From assembly GCA_900553185.1 (NCBI GenBank), contig USCT01000003.1, positions 1 to 64,000 of the forward strand: a DNA stretch of 64,000 nt, in the 5' to 3' direction. Position 1 is the first letter of the stretch. The number at the start of each line of letters is the position of its first letter. The stretch comes from an uncultured Bacteroides sp. (lineage in GTDB: Bacteria > Bacteroidota > Bacteroidia > Bacteroidales > Bacteroidaceae). The notes beneath the pieces were generated by a model. The model saw only the letters and a list, made by a program, of their open reading frames with translations, was not told the origin of the DNA and ran no database searches. Positions 43,915 to 52,883 of the stretch are shown here, piece by piece. The position numbers and the translations under genes were made by a program.

Positions 43915-43948
43915 GAAAGTATCCCCCCCGACACGGGCGGATACTTTC
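43915..43948 (+). terminator. Hairpin between purC and menG
   Basis: GAAAGTATCC (43915-43924) pairs perfectly with GGATACTTTC (43939-43948). There is only a weak T-rich tract (AGTCGTTT), so termination may be partial. Confidence 0.5.
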
Positions 43949-43982
43949 AGTCGTTTGCCGACGAAATACCTCCAATGAATCT

Positions 43983-44723
43983 ATGACTCGCTATCCCCAA
44001 GAAAACATCAAGCCTTACAACAAAGAAGAAAGCAAAGCCAAGCAGGTAGAAGAAATGTTCGACAACATAGCACCTGCATACGACAGTCTGAATCACCTGC
44101 TCTCACTCGGCATCGACAAAAGCTGGCGGAAAAAGGCCATCAACTGCCTGAAGCCGTTCCATCCGCAACAGGTAATGGATGTGGCTACGGGAACCGGTGA
44201 CTTTGCCATACAGGCCTGCCGCATACTGCAGCCTGAACGACTGACAGGCATTGACATTTCGGAAGGTATGATGAACGTAGGGCGCGAGAAAGTAAAGGCA
44301 GCCGGACTCGACCGACAAATATCGTTCGCCAAGGAAGACTGTACAAACTTGAGTTTCCCCGATGCACGTTTCGATGCCATCACCGTAGCCTTCGGAGTCC
44401 GGAACTTCGAAGACCTGGACAAAGGCTTGAAAGAAATGTACCGGGTACTGATTCCGGGAGGTCACCTGGTCATTCTGGAGCTTTCCGAACCGGAGAGCTT
44501 CCCCATGAAACAACTCTATGCAGTTTATTCCAAAATAGTCATCCCTACTCTGGGAAAACTGCTCTCTAAGGATCGCAGTGCCTACACTTACCTGCCACAA
44601 TCCATCAAAGCCTTTCCGCAAGGTGAAGTCATGCAGGAAATCATCCGGAAGGCCGGATTCAGCCAGGTACGTTTCAAACGCCTGACACTGGGCATCTGTA
44701 CACTTTATTTTGCAACTAAATAA
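43983..44723 (+). CDS. menG: Demethylmenaquinone methyltransferase
   Basis: 246 residues, UbiE/MenG family. MFDNIAPAYDSLNHLLSLGID at 30-50 and the SAM-binding VMDVATGTGDFAI are diagnostic, as is ITVAFGVRNFED. It methylates demethylmenaquinone in the last step of menaquinone synthesis, which feeds the bd oxidase. Followed 16 bp later by aroE, whose chorismate branch also feeds menaquinone. Confidence 0.95.
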   Translation: MTRYPQENIKPYNKEESKAKQVEEMFDNIAPAYDSLNHLLSLGIDKSWRKKAINCLKPFHPQQVMDVATGTGDFAIQACRILQPERLTGIDISEGMMNVGREKVKAAGLDRQISFAKEDCTNLSFPDARFDAITVAFGVRNFEDLDKGLKEMYRVLIPGGHLVILELSEPESFPMKQLYAVYSKIVIPTLGKLLSKDRSAYTYLPQSIKAFPQGEVMQEIIRKAGFSQVRFKRLTLGICTLYFATK

Positions 44724-44739
44724 TTAAACTTAAAATGGT

Positions 44740-45483
44740 ATGAAAAAATATGGCTTGATCGGTTATCCGCTCGGACACTCGTTCTCCAAAAACTATTTCA
44801 ACGAAAAGTTTCATTCAGAAGGCATTGACGCCGAATATGTGAATTTTGAAATTCCCAATATATCCGACTTACCCGGTATCATCGCCGGAAACCCGAATCT
44901 GATCGGACTGAATGTTACCATCCCCTACAAGGAAAAAGTCATTTCATACCTGGATGAGCTGGACAAAGACGCAGCAGCTATCGGTGCGGTCAACGTTATA
45001 AGAATCGAACGCAACAACGGAAAAATCAAACTCATCGGCTACAACTCCGATGTCACCGGATTTACCCAATCCATCGAATCCTTGCTGGAGCCTTACCACA
45101 AGAAAGCCTTGATTCTAGGTACAGGAGGCGCATCGAAGGCTATCCATTACGGATTACAGCAACTGGGACTGGAATCGCTGTATGTCTCACGCACACGCAG
45201 CAACAGCGACACCATCACCTACGAAGAAATAACACCCGAAATCATGAAAGAATATAAGGTGATAGTAAACTGTACGCCGGTAGGAATGTATCCCAAAGCC
45301 GACGAAGCCCCCCATATTCCTTACGAATGCCTTACTCCCGAACATCTGCTGTACGATCTGCTGTACAACCCCAATACCACGCTCTTCATGAAAAAAGGAA
45401 GCGATCAGGGAGCTATCGTAAAGAACGGACTGGAAATGCTTCTGCTACAGGCTTTCGGAGCATGGGATATCTGGAACCGATAA
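44740..45483 (+). CDS. aroE: Shikimate dehydrogenase
   Basis: 247 residues. Reduces 3-dehydroshikimate with NADPH. The substrate loop GYPLGHSFSKNYFNEKF, catalytic Lys in LNVTIPYKEKV, and the nucleotide loop LGTGGASKAIHYGL are all in place; DLLYNP closes the second domain. Shorter than many AroE proteins (about 270) but complete. Confidence 0.94.
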   Translation: MKKYGLIGYPLGHSFSKNYFNEKFHSEGIDAEYVNFEIPNISDLPGIIAGNPNLIGLNVTIPYKEKVISYLDELDKDAAAIGAVNVIRIERNNGKIKLIGYNSDVTGFTQSIESLLEPYHKKALILGTGGASKAIHYGLQQLGLESLYVSRTRSNSDTITYEEITPEIMKEYKVIVNCTPVGMYPKADEAPHIPYECLTPEHLLYDLLYNPNTTLFMKKGSDQGAIVKNGLEMLLLQAFGAWDIWNR

Positions 45484-45520
45484 ACGCAACATCACTTCCC
45501 GCATTTTTATTTCTCTGCGT

Positions 45521-46468
45521 ATGAAAAGAAAACTGACCCTCAGTATCAGCATACTTGTGCTGGTACTGACTGCCAGCCTTATTGGCGGAGGTTTTTACAT
45601 GCTGGATTTTTCCCTGCGTCCGGAAAACCGTGGGAAAAACCTGGAAACTTCTTTCCGTTTCATGCGATCCAGGTATCCGCATCTATGCCCCTGGCTGGAC
45701 AGTCTGCAACAGAACCATGCCTTACGCGACACGTTCATCTCAGCTCCCGACGGAATCCGGATGCACGCTTATTACGCCCGTGCCGCACATCCAACCCGGA
45801 AAACAGCCATTATCATCCACGGTTACACGGATAATGCCATCCGCATGCTGCATATCGGGTATCTCTACAATCAAGATTTGGATTTCAACATCCTGCTGCC
45901 GGACCTCCGTTACAGCGGACTGACCGAAGGAGATGCTTTCCAGATGGGATGGCTGGACCGGAAAGATGTCCTTCAATGGATAGACACGGCCCCTTCCATT
46001 TTCGGCGATTCCCTGCAGGCGGTAGTACATGGCATCTCCATGGGAGCTGCCACTACCATGATGGTTTCAGGAGAAAAAGTACCTTCTTACATTGATTGTT
46101 TTGTAGAAGACTGTGGTTATACCAGTGTATGGGACCAGTTCAAAAAGGAACTGAAGGAGGAGTTCGGACTTCCAGCCTTTCCTCTGCTATACATCACCAG
46201 CTGGCTTTGTCAGTGGCAGAACGGATGGAATTTCCAGGAAGCCTCCGCACTTACCCAGATTGTCCGCTGCCATAAGCCCATGCTGTTCATTCACGGCGAC
46301 AAAGATGATTTTGTCCCCACACGGATGGTCTACCAACTGTACGACGCAAAGCCTCAGCCCAAACAACTCTGGATTGTAGAAGGAGCAGAGCACGCTACTT
46401 CGTATTTACGGGAAAGAGAGGCCTATACGAAAAAAATAAAGGATTTCACCGACAAATACGTGCGGTAA
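45521..46468 (+). CDS. Alpha/beta hydrolase, membrane-anchored
   Basis: 315 residues. A hydrophobic N-terminal segment (about 8-28, LTLSISILVLVLTASLIGGG) probably anchors or exports it. The nucleophile elbow is HGISMGAAT (Ser), with acid in HGDKDDFVP and the His in EGAEHAT, so the triad is complete. Resembles YkfA/YtmA-like lipases or peptidases. Convergent with the nucleotidase gene, whose terminator overlaps its 3' end. Confidence 0.88.
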   Translation: MKRKLTLSISILVLVLTASLIGGGFYMLDFSLRPENRGKNLETSFRFMRSRYPHLCPWLDSLQQNHALRDTFISAPDGIRMHAYYARAAHPTRKTAIIIHGYTDNAIRMLHIGYLYNQDLDFNILLPDLRYSGLTEGDAFQMGWLDRKDVLQWIDTAPSIFGDSLQAVVHGISMGAATTMMVSGEKVPSYIDCFVEDCGYTSVWDQFKKELKEEFGLPAFPLLYITSWLCQWQNGWNFQEASALTQIVRCHKPMLFIHGDKDDFVPTRMVYQLYDAKPQPKQLWIVEGAEHATSYLREREAYTKKIKDFTDKYVR

Positions 46469-46473
46469 AATCC
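46441..46473 (-). terminator. Terminator of the 5'-nucleotidase gene, inside the neighbour's 3' end
   Basis: GGATTTCACCG (46441-46451) pairs with CGGTAAAATCC (46463-46473). On the minus strand the stem is followed by TTTATTTTTTT. It lies within the last codons of the convergent hydrolase gene. Confidence 0.7.
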
Positions 46474-46503
46474 TCCACATCTTTAATGATTCTGATTGGT
46501 TTC

Positions 46504-48237
46504 CTATTTCTTCTCAGCGCCAAACAGAAACTGATAATCCCGCTTTGCAGCCGGTACCGTCCATTCTTCGGGAATAAACTTCCACTGATTCAACGGTTCC
46601 GGATGCAAGGTCTTTACCTCTTCTATCCGTTTCATCAGATAATAACGCAAGTCTTTTTCCGTAGAAGACAAGATACGTTTGGACAGTTCCGCCTTCGGAA
46701 TTCCCGCGCCTTTCGTCAACAGATCTCCGCCACCGTTTCCACGGTACGAATTGACAGCTACCTTGTATCGTTTCTTCAAATCGAAAGGACTGCCATCGGC
46801 CATCGAACGAATCGTAATCTTTTCTCCCTGAGGCTTCGTAACATCCACCGTATACAGGATTCCTGCAGCCGAATCAAAGTTGAAGCTAGGGTTACGGAAA
46901 TATCCGAATCCGTTATCCTTTTCATTCAGAAGCAGCAAATGATCATCCGGCGATTTCATCTGGTTAGTCCAGATGGCGTATGACATTTCCAGAAAATCCT
47001 TAATCTCCTGTCCGGAAAGGCTCATCACATACAGCATGTTTTCATACTTATACAGATTAAACATGTCATTCATGTAGATATTTCCCTCCTTGATTTCTGC
47101 CGCAAACGACAACGGAGCACAAAACGAAACATCCGCTCCTGTAATATCCAGTTGAAGCTGATGAATCAAATCGATAAAAGCGGAAGGACCGAAATAAGCG
47201 TCTTTCGTCGTAATGGTCCGGTCAATACGGCCGATCTTCCGGGAAACAAAATCCCGGGTAGACTGATACTGAGACTCGAATTCCTTCATGAATGCTTCAT
47301 CAACCGGATAATTATCCATATCCGTCAATTTACCGCTGACGGACTTTCTTACCAGCTTTCCATCGTTCTTGACAACCTTCACAGTCACATCGGCTACAGT
47401 ACGGGCCATGTTGGCCGGATTGATCAACAGGACGGAATCACCGGCCACATTGACTATTTTCTCACAAAAACGTGCATGGTCATGTCCCATAAAGACGACA
47501 TCAAACCCCGGAATATTCCGGGCGACTTCAGCTGAGCCGTTTTCTATCGTATTGTCCAGTTTATTCCCTTCCGGACCAGCATGAAACAACCCTACCAGAA
47601 TATCCGGACTTTCTTTTTCACGAATAATCTTTACCCACTTACGGGCACAGGTTTCCATATCTTCAAAGCTCAAATATTTCCACAACTGTTCGGGAAGCCA
47701 CGAAGGAATAGACGGAGTGATCATTCCCAGCACCGCTATCTTTACTCCGTCCCGTTCAATGAGTTCATACGGTTTCAGATAGGGATCCGAGGTACGTACA
47801 TCTACGATATTTGCGCCCAGCACCGGAAACTGACATTGGCTGATCCAGCGATCGTATACCTCATGTCCCGTTTCCACATCATGATTGCCGAGGGTAGCCA
47901 GCGTATAATCCATATAATTCAGCATGGCCGCATTTACATGCATGGAAACCGTATCTATAAAATTATAATAATAAGCTACCGGCTGTCCCTGAAGGATATC
48001 CCCATTGTCCATCAGAATAACATGATCGCCCTGCTTCTTACGTTCTTCCTTTACGAAAGAACTTACCCTGGCCAGACTTCCCTTCATGGGTTTACCCTTG
48101 ATGAAATCATAAGGGAAATAGCACCCATGAACATCGCTGGTTTCAAGCAACCGGAAGGTTACTTCCGTATCAGAAGCCCCATAAGTACGCATACCCATCA
48201 GGCCGGCCAATGCCAGCAAACAAAAGATTTTCTTCAT
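46504..48237 (-). CDS. Bifunctional metallophosphoesterase/5'-nucleotidase
   Basis: 577 residues from the ATG at 48237; signal peptide about 1-20 (MRTYGA). N-terminal metallophosphatase with LLETSDVHGCYFPYDF, GDILQGQP and GNHDVETG metal-binding motifs; C-terminal 5_nucleotid_C domain from about residue 350 (NSYRGNGGGDLL and DVSFCAPLS). Releases phosphate from nucleotides or cyclic nucleotides in the periplasm. A longer reading from 48420 covers its 5' untranslated region and the promoter, so it was rejected. Confidence 0.92.
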   Translation of the reverse strand: MKKIFCLLALAGLMGMRTYGASDTEVTFRLLETSDVHGCYFPYDFIKGKPMKGSLARVSSFVKEERKKQGDHVILMDNGDILQGQPVAYYYNFIDTVSMHVNAAMLNYMDYTLATLGNHDVETGHEVYDRWISQCQFPVLGANIVDVRTSDPYLKPYELIERDGVKIAVLGMITPSIPSWLPEQLWKYLSFEDMETCARKWVKIIREKESPDILVGLFHAGPEGNKLDNTIENGSAEVARNIPGFDVVFMGHDHARFCEKIVNVAGDSVLLINPANMARTVADVTVKVVKNDGKLVRKSVSGKLTDMDNYPVDEAFMKEFESQYQSTRDFVSRKIGRIDRTITTKDAYFGPSAFIDLIHQLQLDITGADVSFCAPLSFAAEIKEGNIYMNDMFNLYKYENMLYVMSLSGQEIKDFLEMSYAIWTNQMKSPDDHLLLLNEKDNGFGYFRNPSFNFDSAAGILYTVDVTKPQGEKITIRSMADGSPFDLKKRYKVAVNSYRGNGGGDLLTKGAGIPKAELSKRILSSTEKDLRYYLMKRIEEVKTLHPEPLNQWKFIPEEWTVPAAKRDYQFLFGAEKK

Positions 48238-48397
48238 AAAAAATGATTCTAAATATAAACAAAATAGTTTCAGACATAAGACAATCTGACAGACATTATT
48301 AACACACAAAAACTTTAATCCCATCCTTTCTGACAATCTGCTAGTCTGCCAACCGATCTGTCTATTGACAGAAAGAACAGAAAGACATTCTGTCGGA

Positions 48398-48430
48398 CAA
48401 AGATACGAGAAGTTTACCACTCATTTCAAA
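48398..48430 (-). promoter_or_regulatory. Promoter of the 5'-nucleotidase gene
   Basis: On the minus strand TTTG (48427-48430), 21-bp spacer, TATCTTTG (48398-48405). The leader of about 150 nt contains several CAGA/TCTG inverted and direct repeats (48280-48393). Confidence 0.6.
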
Positions 48431-48527
48431 AAATAAATTTGTATAAAAGAGCACAAAACAATGCATCAGGCAACAGACAATGGTACACTATTTGTGCGAT
48501 AAAAGGTAAATAAAACTAACAGACAAT

Positions 48528-49469
48528 ATGGCTTACATAGACTATTACAAAGTACTTGGAGTGGACAAGAACGCCACCCAGGACGATATTAAAAAAGCAT
48601 ACCGTAAGCTGGCAAGAAAGTATCATCCGGACCTGAACCCGAACGACCCTACAGCCAAGGAGAAGTTCCAGCAGCTGAATGAGGCCAACGAAGTTCTGAG
48701 TGATCCGGAAAAGCGAAAGAAATACGATGCTTACGGTGAACAGTGGAAGCATGCCGATGAATTCGAAGCGCAGAAGCAAGCCTACGAATCACAACAAAGG
48801 AATGGCGGCCAGCAGACATACTGGTATTCTACCGACGGAGAAAACTTTACAGGAGGATTCGGCAACGGCGCACAAGGATTCGGCAGAAACGCAGAAGGAT
48901 TCTCTGACTTCTTTGAAGAACTATTCGGACATCGTGGAGGCGGAAACCGCAGAAGAACATTCCGGGGGCAGGACATACAGGCAGAACTGCCCTTGTCACT
49001 GCGCGAAGCTGCTACTACGCATAAGCAAACTTTTACTGTCAACGGTGAGACACTGCGGATAACAGTTCCGGCAGGAGTAGCAAACGGACAAGTCATCAAG
49101 CTGGCCGGACATGGAGGCAAAGGCACGGAAGGAGCTCCAAACGGAGATTTGTACATAACCTTTGTCATCGCAGACGACCCGCAATTCAAGCGTAAAGACA
49201 ACGATTTGTATACCGACGTACAGATAGACCTGTATACCGCTGTATTGGGAGGTGAAACCACCATCAATACGCTAGACGGACAAGTCAAGCTGAAAGTTCG
49301 CCCTGGTACACAGAACGACGCCAAGGTACGCTTGAAAGGCAAAGGATTCCCGCTATACAAGCAGGAAGGTTCTTTCGGCGATTTAATTGTAACTTATCAC
49401 ATAACTATCCCTACCCAACTGACCGAAAAACAAAAAGATCTCTTCCGTCAGTTACAGGCAGAATCATAA
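48528..49469 (+). CDS. cbpA: DnaJ-class co-chaperone CbpA
   Basis: 313 residues. J domain 1-70 with HPD at 33-35, a glycine/aromatic-rich linker (about 85-135) and C-terminal substrate-binding domains without the cysteine-rich zinc finger of DnaJ, hence CbpA type. It works with DnaK. The modulator gene cbpM follows 10 bp later. Confidence 0.92.
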   Translation: MAYIDYYKVLGVDKNATQDDIKKAYRKLARKYHPDLNPNDPTAKEKFQQLNEANEVLSDPEKRKKYDAYGEQWKHADEFEAQKQAYESQQRNGGQQTYWYSTDGENFTGGFGNGAQGFGRNAEGFSDFFEELFGHRGGGNRRRTFRGQDIQAELPLSLREAATTHKQTFTVNGETLRITVPAGVANGQVIKLAGHGGKGTEGAPNGDLYITFVIADDPQFKRKDNDLYTDVQIDLYTAVLGGETTINTLDGQVKLKVRPGTQNDAKVRLKGKGFPLYKQEGSFGDLIVTYHITIPTQLTEKQKDLFRQLQAES

Positions 49470-49479
49470 ACATACGATT

Positions 49480-49770
49480 ATGCAGAACGAACTAATTATC
49501 ATCAGCGATTTTTGCAACCACTGCAACATCGAACCGGACTTTGTCCTGATGCTGGGGGAAGACGGACTTATAGATATCGAAGTAAAAGACAATACCAGTT
49601 GCTTTCCCGCATCCCAACTGGCCGAATTGGAACGATACGCCCATCTGTACTACGATCTTTCCATCAACATAGCAGGAATTGATGCCATCCGGCATTTGCT
49701 CAACCGAATGGAAGGCCTTCAGAAACAGATTCACCAGCTGGAAAATGAACTGCATTTCTACCGACGGTAA
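49480..49770 (+). CDS. cbpM: Chaperone modulator CbpM
   Basis: 96 residues, MerR-HTH-like fold: ISDFCNHCNIEPDFVLMLGE then LERYAHLYYDLSINIAGIDA and a C-terminal coiled coil LNRMEGLQKQIHQLENEL. CbpM binds the CbpA J domain and inhibits it. Gene order cbpA-cbpM matches the usual pair. Confidence 0.82.
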   Translation: MQNELIIISDFCNHCNIEPDFVLMLGEDGLIDIEVKDNTSCFPASQLAELERYAHLYYDLSINIAGIDAIRHLLNRMEGLQKQIHQLENELHFYRR

Positions 49771-49790
49771 TAAGCCACCGGTACACAGGA

Positions 49791-49867
49791 AAACGCTTTC
49801 CACTCTTTTCAGCTTCTCCGGACCTTTAAACGAAGGACGGAAAAGACAAAGAGAGGAAAGCGTTTTT
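49791..49867 (+). terminator. Terminator after cbpM
   Basis: AAACGCTTTCC (49791-49801) pairs perfectly with GGAAAGCGTTT (49855-49865), with an inner CTTTTC/GAAAAG and CCGGACC/GGACGG-like stem, then T7. A long structured terminator. Confidence 0.75.
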
Positions 49868-49932
49868 TTATCATTCAAAATCAAAGGAATCACTTTTTTT
49901 GCTACTTTTGCAGGATATTAAACAAACCATTC

Positions 49933-52074
49933 ATGGAAGAATTCAGCCAAATGATTGCAGCTGCCATGAAGCTGCCTGTTCATCGCATCGAAAATACCCT
50001 CAAACTGCTGACAGGGGATGCAACAATTCCTTTTATCAGCCGCTATCGGAAAGAAGCTACCGGCGAACTGAATGAAGTTCAAATCGGTGAAATACAATCC
50101 CGCTACGAAAAATTATGCGAACTGTCCAAACGAAAAGAAACCATTCTTTCTACCATCAGCGAACAAGGTAAACTTACCGATACCCTGAAAAAGCGCATTG
50201 ATCAATGCTGGGACAGTACCGAACTGGAAGACATCTATCTCCCGTTCAAGCCCAAACGGAAAACCCGCGCCGAAGTCGCCCGACAGAAAGGGCTGGAACC
50301 ACTGGCTGTTCTTCTTTTGATGCAACAGGAAAATCACCTGGACCAGCGCATCCGCCCTTTCATCAAAGGAGAAGTGAAGGATGCAGAAGACGCCTTGAAA
50401 GGAGCGCGCGACATCATTGCCGAACAGGTGAACGAAGACGAACGGTCACGCAATCAGGTACGCAACCAGTTTTCCCGCCAGGCGGTCATTACCGCCAAGG
50501 TTGTGAAGGGAAAAGAAACCGAAGAAGCTGCGGCCAAATACCGTGATTACTTCGATTTCAGCGAACCCCTCAAAAAATGTACGTCCCATCGTCTGCTGGC
50601 TCTTCGCCGGGGAGAATCGGAAGGCATACTCAAGGTCAGCATTACTCCCGAAGACGAGGACTTGTGCACCGAACGGCTGGAACGCCTGTATGTACATGGC
50701 AACAATGCCTGTTCCGCTCAAGTATCGGAAGCGGTAAAAGATGCTTATAAACGTTTGTTGAAGCCCAGTATCGAGACCGAATTTTCCGTGCTGAGCAAAG
50801 ACAAAGCCGATGAAGAGGCGATCCGGGTATTCGCCGAGAATCTTCATCAACTGCTACTGGCTCCTCCATTGGGACAGAAACGCGTCATGGGAATCGATCC
50901 GGGCTTTCGCACAGGCTGTAAGGTGGTCTGTCTGGACGCACAAGGCGCGCTGCTGCATAACGAGGCCATCTACCCGCATCCACCCAAGTCAGAATACCAG
51001 CAGGCAGCCCGTAAGCTGACCAAACTGGTAGAACAGTATCAGATTGAGGCCATCGCCATAGGAAACGGTACGGCCAGCCGGGAGACTGAACAGTTTGTTA
51101 CTTCCCTGCGATACGACAGGGAAGTACAGGTCTTCGTGGTCAGCGAAGACGGTGCTTCTATCTATTCGGCATCCAAAACGGCACGTGAAGAATTCCCTGA
51201 CTATGATGTAACTGTCCGTGGAGCCGTTTCCATCGGACGAAGACTGATGGATCCACTGGCCGAACTGGTAAAAATCGACGCCAAATCCATCGGTGTCGGA
51301 CAGTATCAGCACGATGTGGACCAGACCAGGCTGAAAGCTTCACTGGACCAGACGGTAGAAAGCTGCGTTAATCTGGTGGGAGTCAATGTCAATACCGCCA
51401 GCAAGCACCTGCTGACTTACGTTTCAGGATTAGGTCCGACACTGGCACAGAACATTGTAGACTATCGCACTGCAAACGGTCCGTTCCGTTCCAGAAAAGA
51501 ACTGCTGAAAGTTCCACGAATGGGGGCCAAAGCTTTCGAACAATGTGCCGGATTTCTACGCATTCCACATGCCGACAACCCGCTGGACAATTCAGCCGTG
51601 CATCCGGAAAGCTATCCCATCGTAGAACAAATGGCCAAAGACCTCCACTGTTCGGTTACCGACCTGATACAGCAGAAAGAACTCCGTAGCCGGATTCAGC
51701 TTCAACGATATGTGAACAAAACGGTAGGTCTGCCTACCCTGACCGATATCATGCAGGAGCTGGACAAACCTGGCCGGGACCCGCGCCAACAGATAAAGGT
51801 CTTTTCGTTTGATCCCAATATTCGTACCCTGGATGATTTGAAAGAAGGCATGGAACTTCCCGGCATTGTCACCAACATCACCAATTTCGGTTGTTTCGTC
51901 GACATCGGTATCAAAGAAAACGGACTGGTACACATTTCACAACTGGCCGATAAATTTGTAAATGACCCGACCACTGTCGTAAAGATACATCAGCATATCC
52001 GGGTAAAAGTAATGGGAATAGACCATGAACGCAAACGCGTGCAACTCACCATGAAAGGATTGAATCAAAACTGA
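49933..52074 (+). CDS. tex: Tex-family transcription accessory protein
   Basis: 713 residues. Tex N-terminal helical domain, YqgF-like RNase H fold around 320-450 (GIDPGFRTGCKVVCLDAQG), helix-hairpin-helix segment around 500-560 (LTYVSGLGPTLAQNIVDYR) and a C-terminal S1 RNA-binding domain (GIVTNITNFGCFVDIGIKEN). Cytoplasmic nucleic-acid-binding factor. A TACTTTTG -7 box at 49903-49910 precedes it. Confidence 0.95.
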   Translation: MEEFSQMIAAAMKLPVHRIENTLKLLTGDATIPFISRYRKEATGELNEVQIGEIQSRYEKLCELSKRKETILSTISEQGKLTDTLKKRIDQCWDSTELEDIYLPFKPKRKTRAEVARQKGLEPLAVLLLMQQENHLDQRIRPFIKGEVKDAEDALKGARDIIAEQVNEDERSRNQVRNQFSRQAVITAKVVKGKETEEAAAKYRDYFDFSEPLKKCTSHRLLALRRGESEGILKVSITPEDEDLCTERLERLYVHGNNACSAQVSEAVKDAYKRLLKPSIETEFSVLSKDKADEEAIRVFAENLHQLLLAPPLGQKRVMGIDPGFRTGCKVVCLDAQGALLHNEAIYPHPPKSEYQQAARKLTKLVEQYQIEAIAIGNGTASRETEQFVTSLRYDREVQVFVVSEDGASIYSASKTAREEFPDYDVTVRGAVSIGRRLMDPLAELVKIDAKSIGVGQYQHDVDQTRLKASLDQTVESCVNLVGVNVNTASKHLLTYVSGLGPTLAQNIVDYRTANGPFRSRKELLKVPRMGAKAFEQCAGFLRIPHADNPLDNSAVHPESYPIVEQMAKDLHCSVTDLIQQKELRSRIQLQRYVNKTVGLPTLTDIMQELDKPGRDPRQQIKVFSFDPNIRTLDDLKEGMELPGIVTNITNFGCFVDIGIKENGLVHISQLADKFVNDPTTVVKIHQHIRVKVMGIDHERKRVQLTMKGLNQN

Positions 52075-52091
52075 CCGATAAACAAGAAGAC

Positions 52092-52883
52092 ATGGAAAAA
52101 GAAGAGATCTTATCCGCCTGGTTTGTTTTCAACAGCGGACAAGTACTGATAGAAAGACAAACCGACGGATACCACATTCCATACAGCACAGAGCCACCGG
52201 TACCTGTACCGGTAGGAAGTACCATCCATTTACTGGGAGAACTGAACGGACATCCGGCAAAAGCCTACGCCATCTATATGCCGGTAACCGGCAACGAACA
52301 GTCTCCCCGCATGATGAAAGACTTACGGGCTTCATACGACGTACTTCCACTGGAAGAATACAAATGGGCCGGAAAAGCCTCACAGATTCTGAACTGGGAC
52401 AAGAACAGCCGTTACTGCCCCATGTGTGGAGTCCCTACCATACAAATTTCTCCGATAGCCAAACAATGCCCGGAGTGCAGACAGGAAATTTATCCGCGTA
52501 TTTCGCCGGCTGTCATCGTTCTCATTCAAAAAGGGGAAAGTATCCTGCTGGTACATGCCAGAAACTTCAGAGGAAGCTACAAGGGACTGGTAGCCGGATT
52601 CCTGGAACCGGGAGAGACACTGGAGGAATGTGTGAACCGGGAAGTAATGGAAGAAACCGGACTGACCATCAAGAATCTGAAATATTTCGGAAGTCAGCCC
52701 TGGCCATATCCCAGTGGCATTATGATCGGCTATACAGCCGAATACGAAAGCGGTACCATCAAGCTGCAGGACGAAGAGCTCAGTGCAGGAGCCTTTTATA
52801 CCCGGGAGCACCTGCCCGAAATTCCCAAGAAACTAAGTATCGCCCGAAAAATGATTGATGCATGGTTAATACATAAGTTATGA
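52092..52883 (+). CDS. nudC: NAD(+) diphosphatase NudC
   Basis: 263 residues. Four zinc cysteines (CPMCG and CPECR), a complete Nudix box (GFLEPGETLEECVNREVMEE then TGL) and the NudC signature SQPWPYPSG. Cleaves NAD(H) to NMN and AMP and removes NAD caps from RNA. Overlaps the following PBP gene by 4 bp. Confidence 0.94.
   Translation: MEKEEILSAWFVFNSGQVLIERQTDGYHIPYSTEPPVPVPVGSTIHLLGELNGHPAKAYAIYMPVTGNEQSPRMMKDLRASYDVLPLEEYKWAGKASQILNWDKNSRYCPMCGVPTIQISPIAKQCPECRQEIYPRISPAVIVLIQKGESILLVHARNFRGSYKGLVAGFLEPGETLEECVNREVMEETGLTIKNLKYFGSQPWPYPSGIMIGYTAEYESGTIKLQDEELSAGAFYTREHLPEIPKKLSIARKMIDAWLIHKL

Noticed and set aside
46504..48420. Longer nucleotidase start at 48420
   Set aside because: The added 61 residues cover the predicted promoter and leader, and lack similarity; the ATG at 48237 starts a signal peptide.
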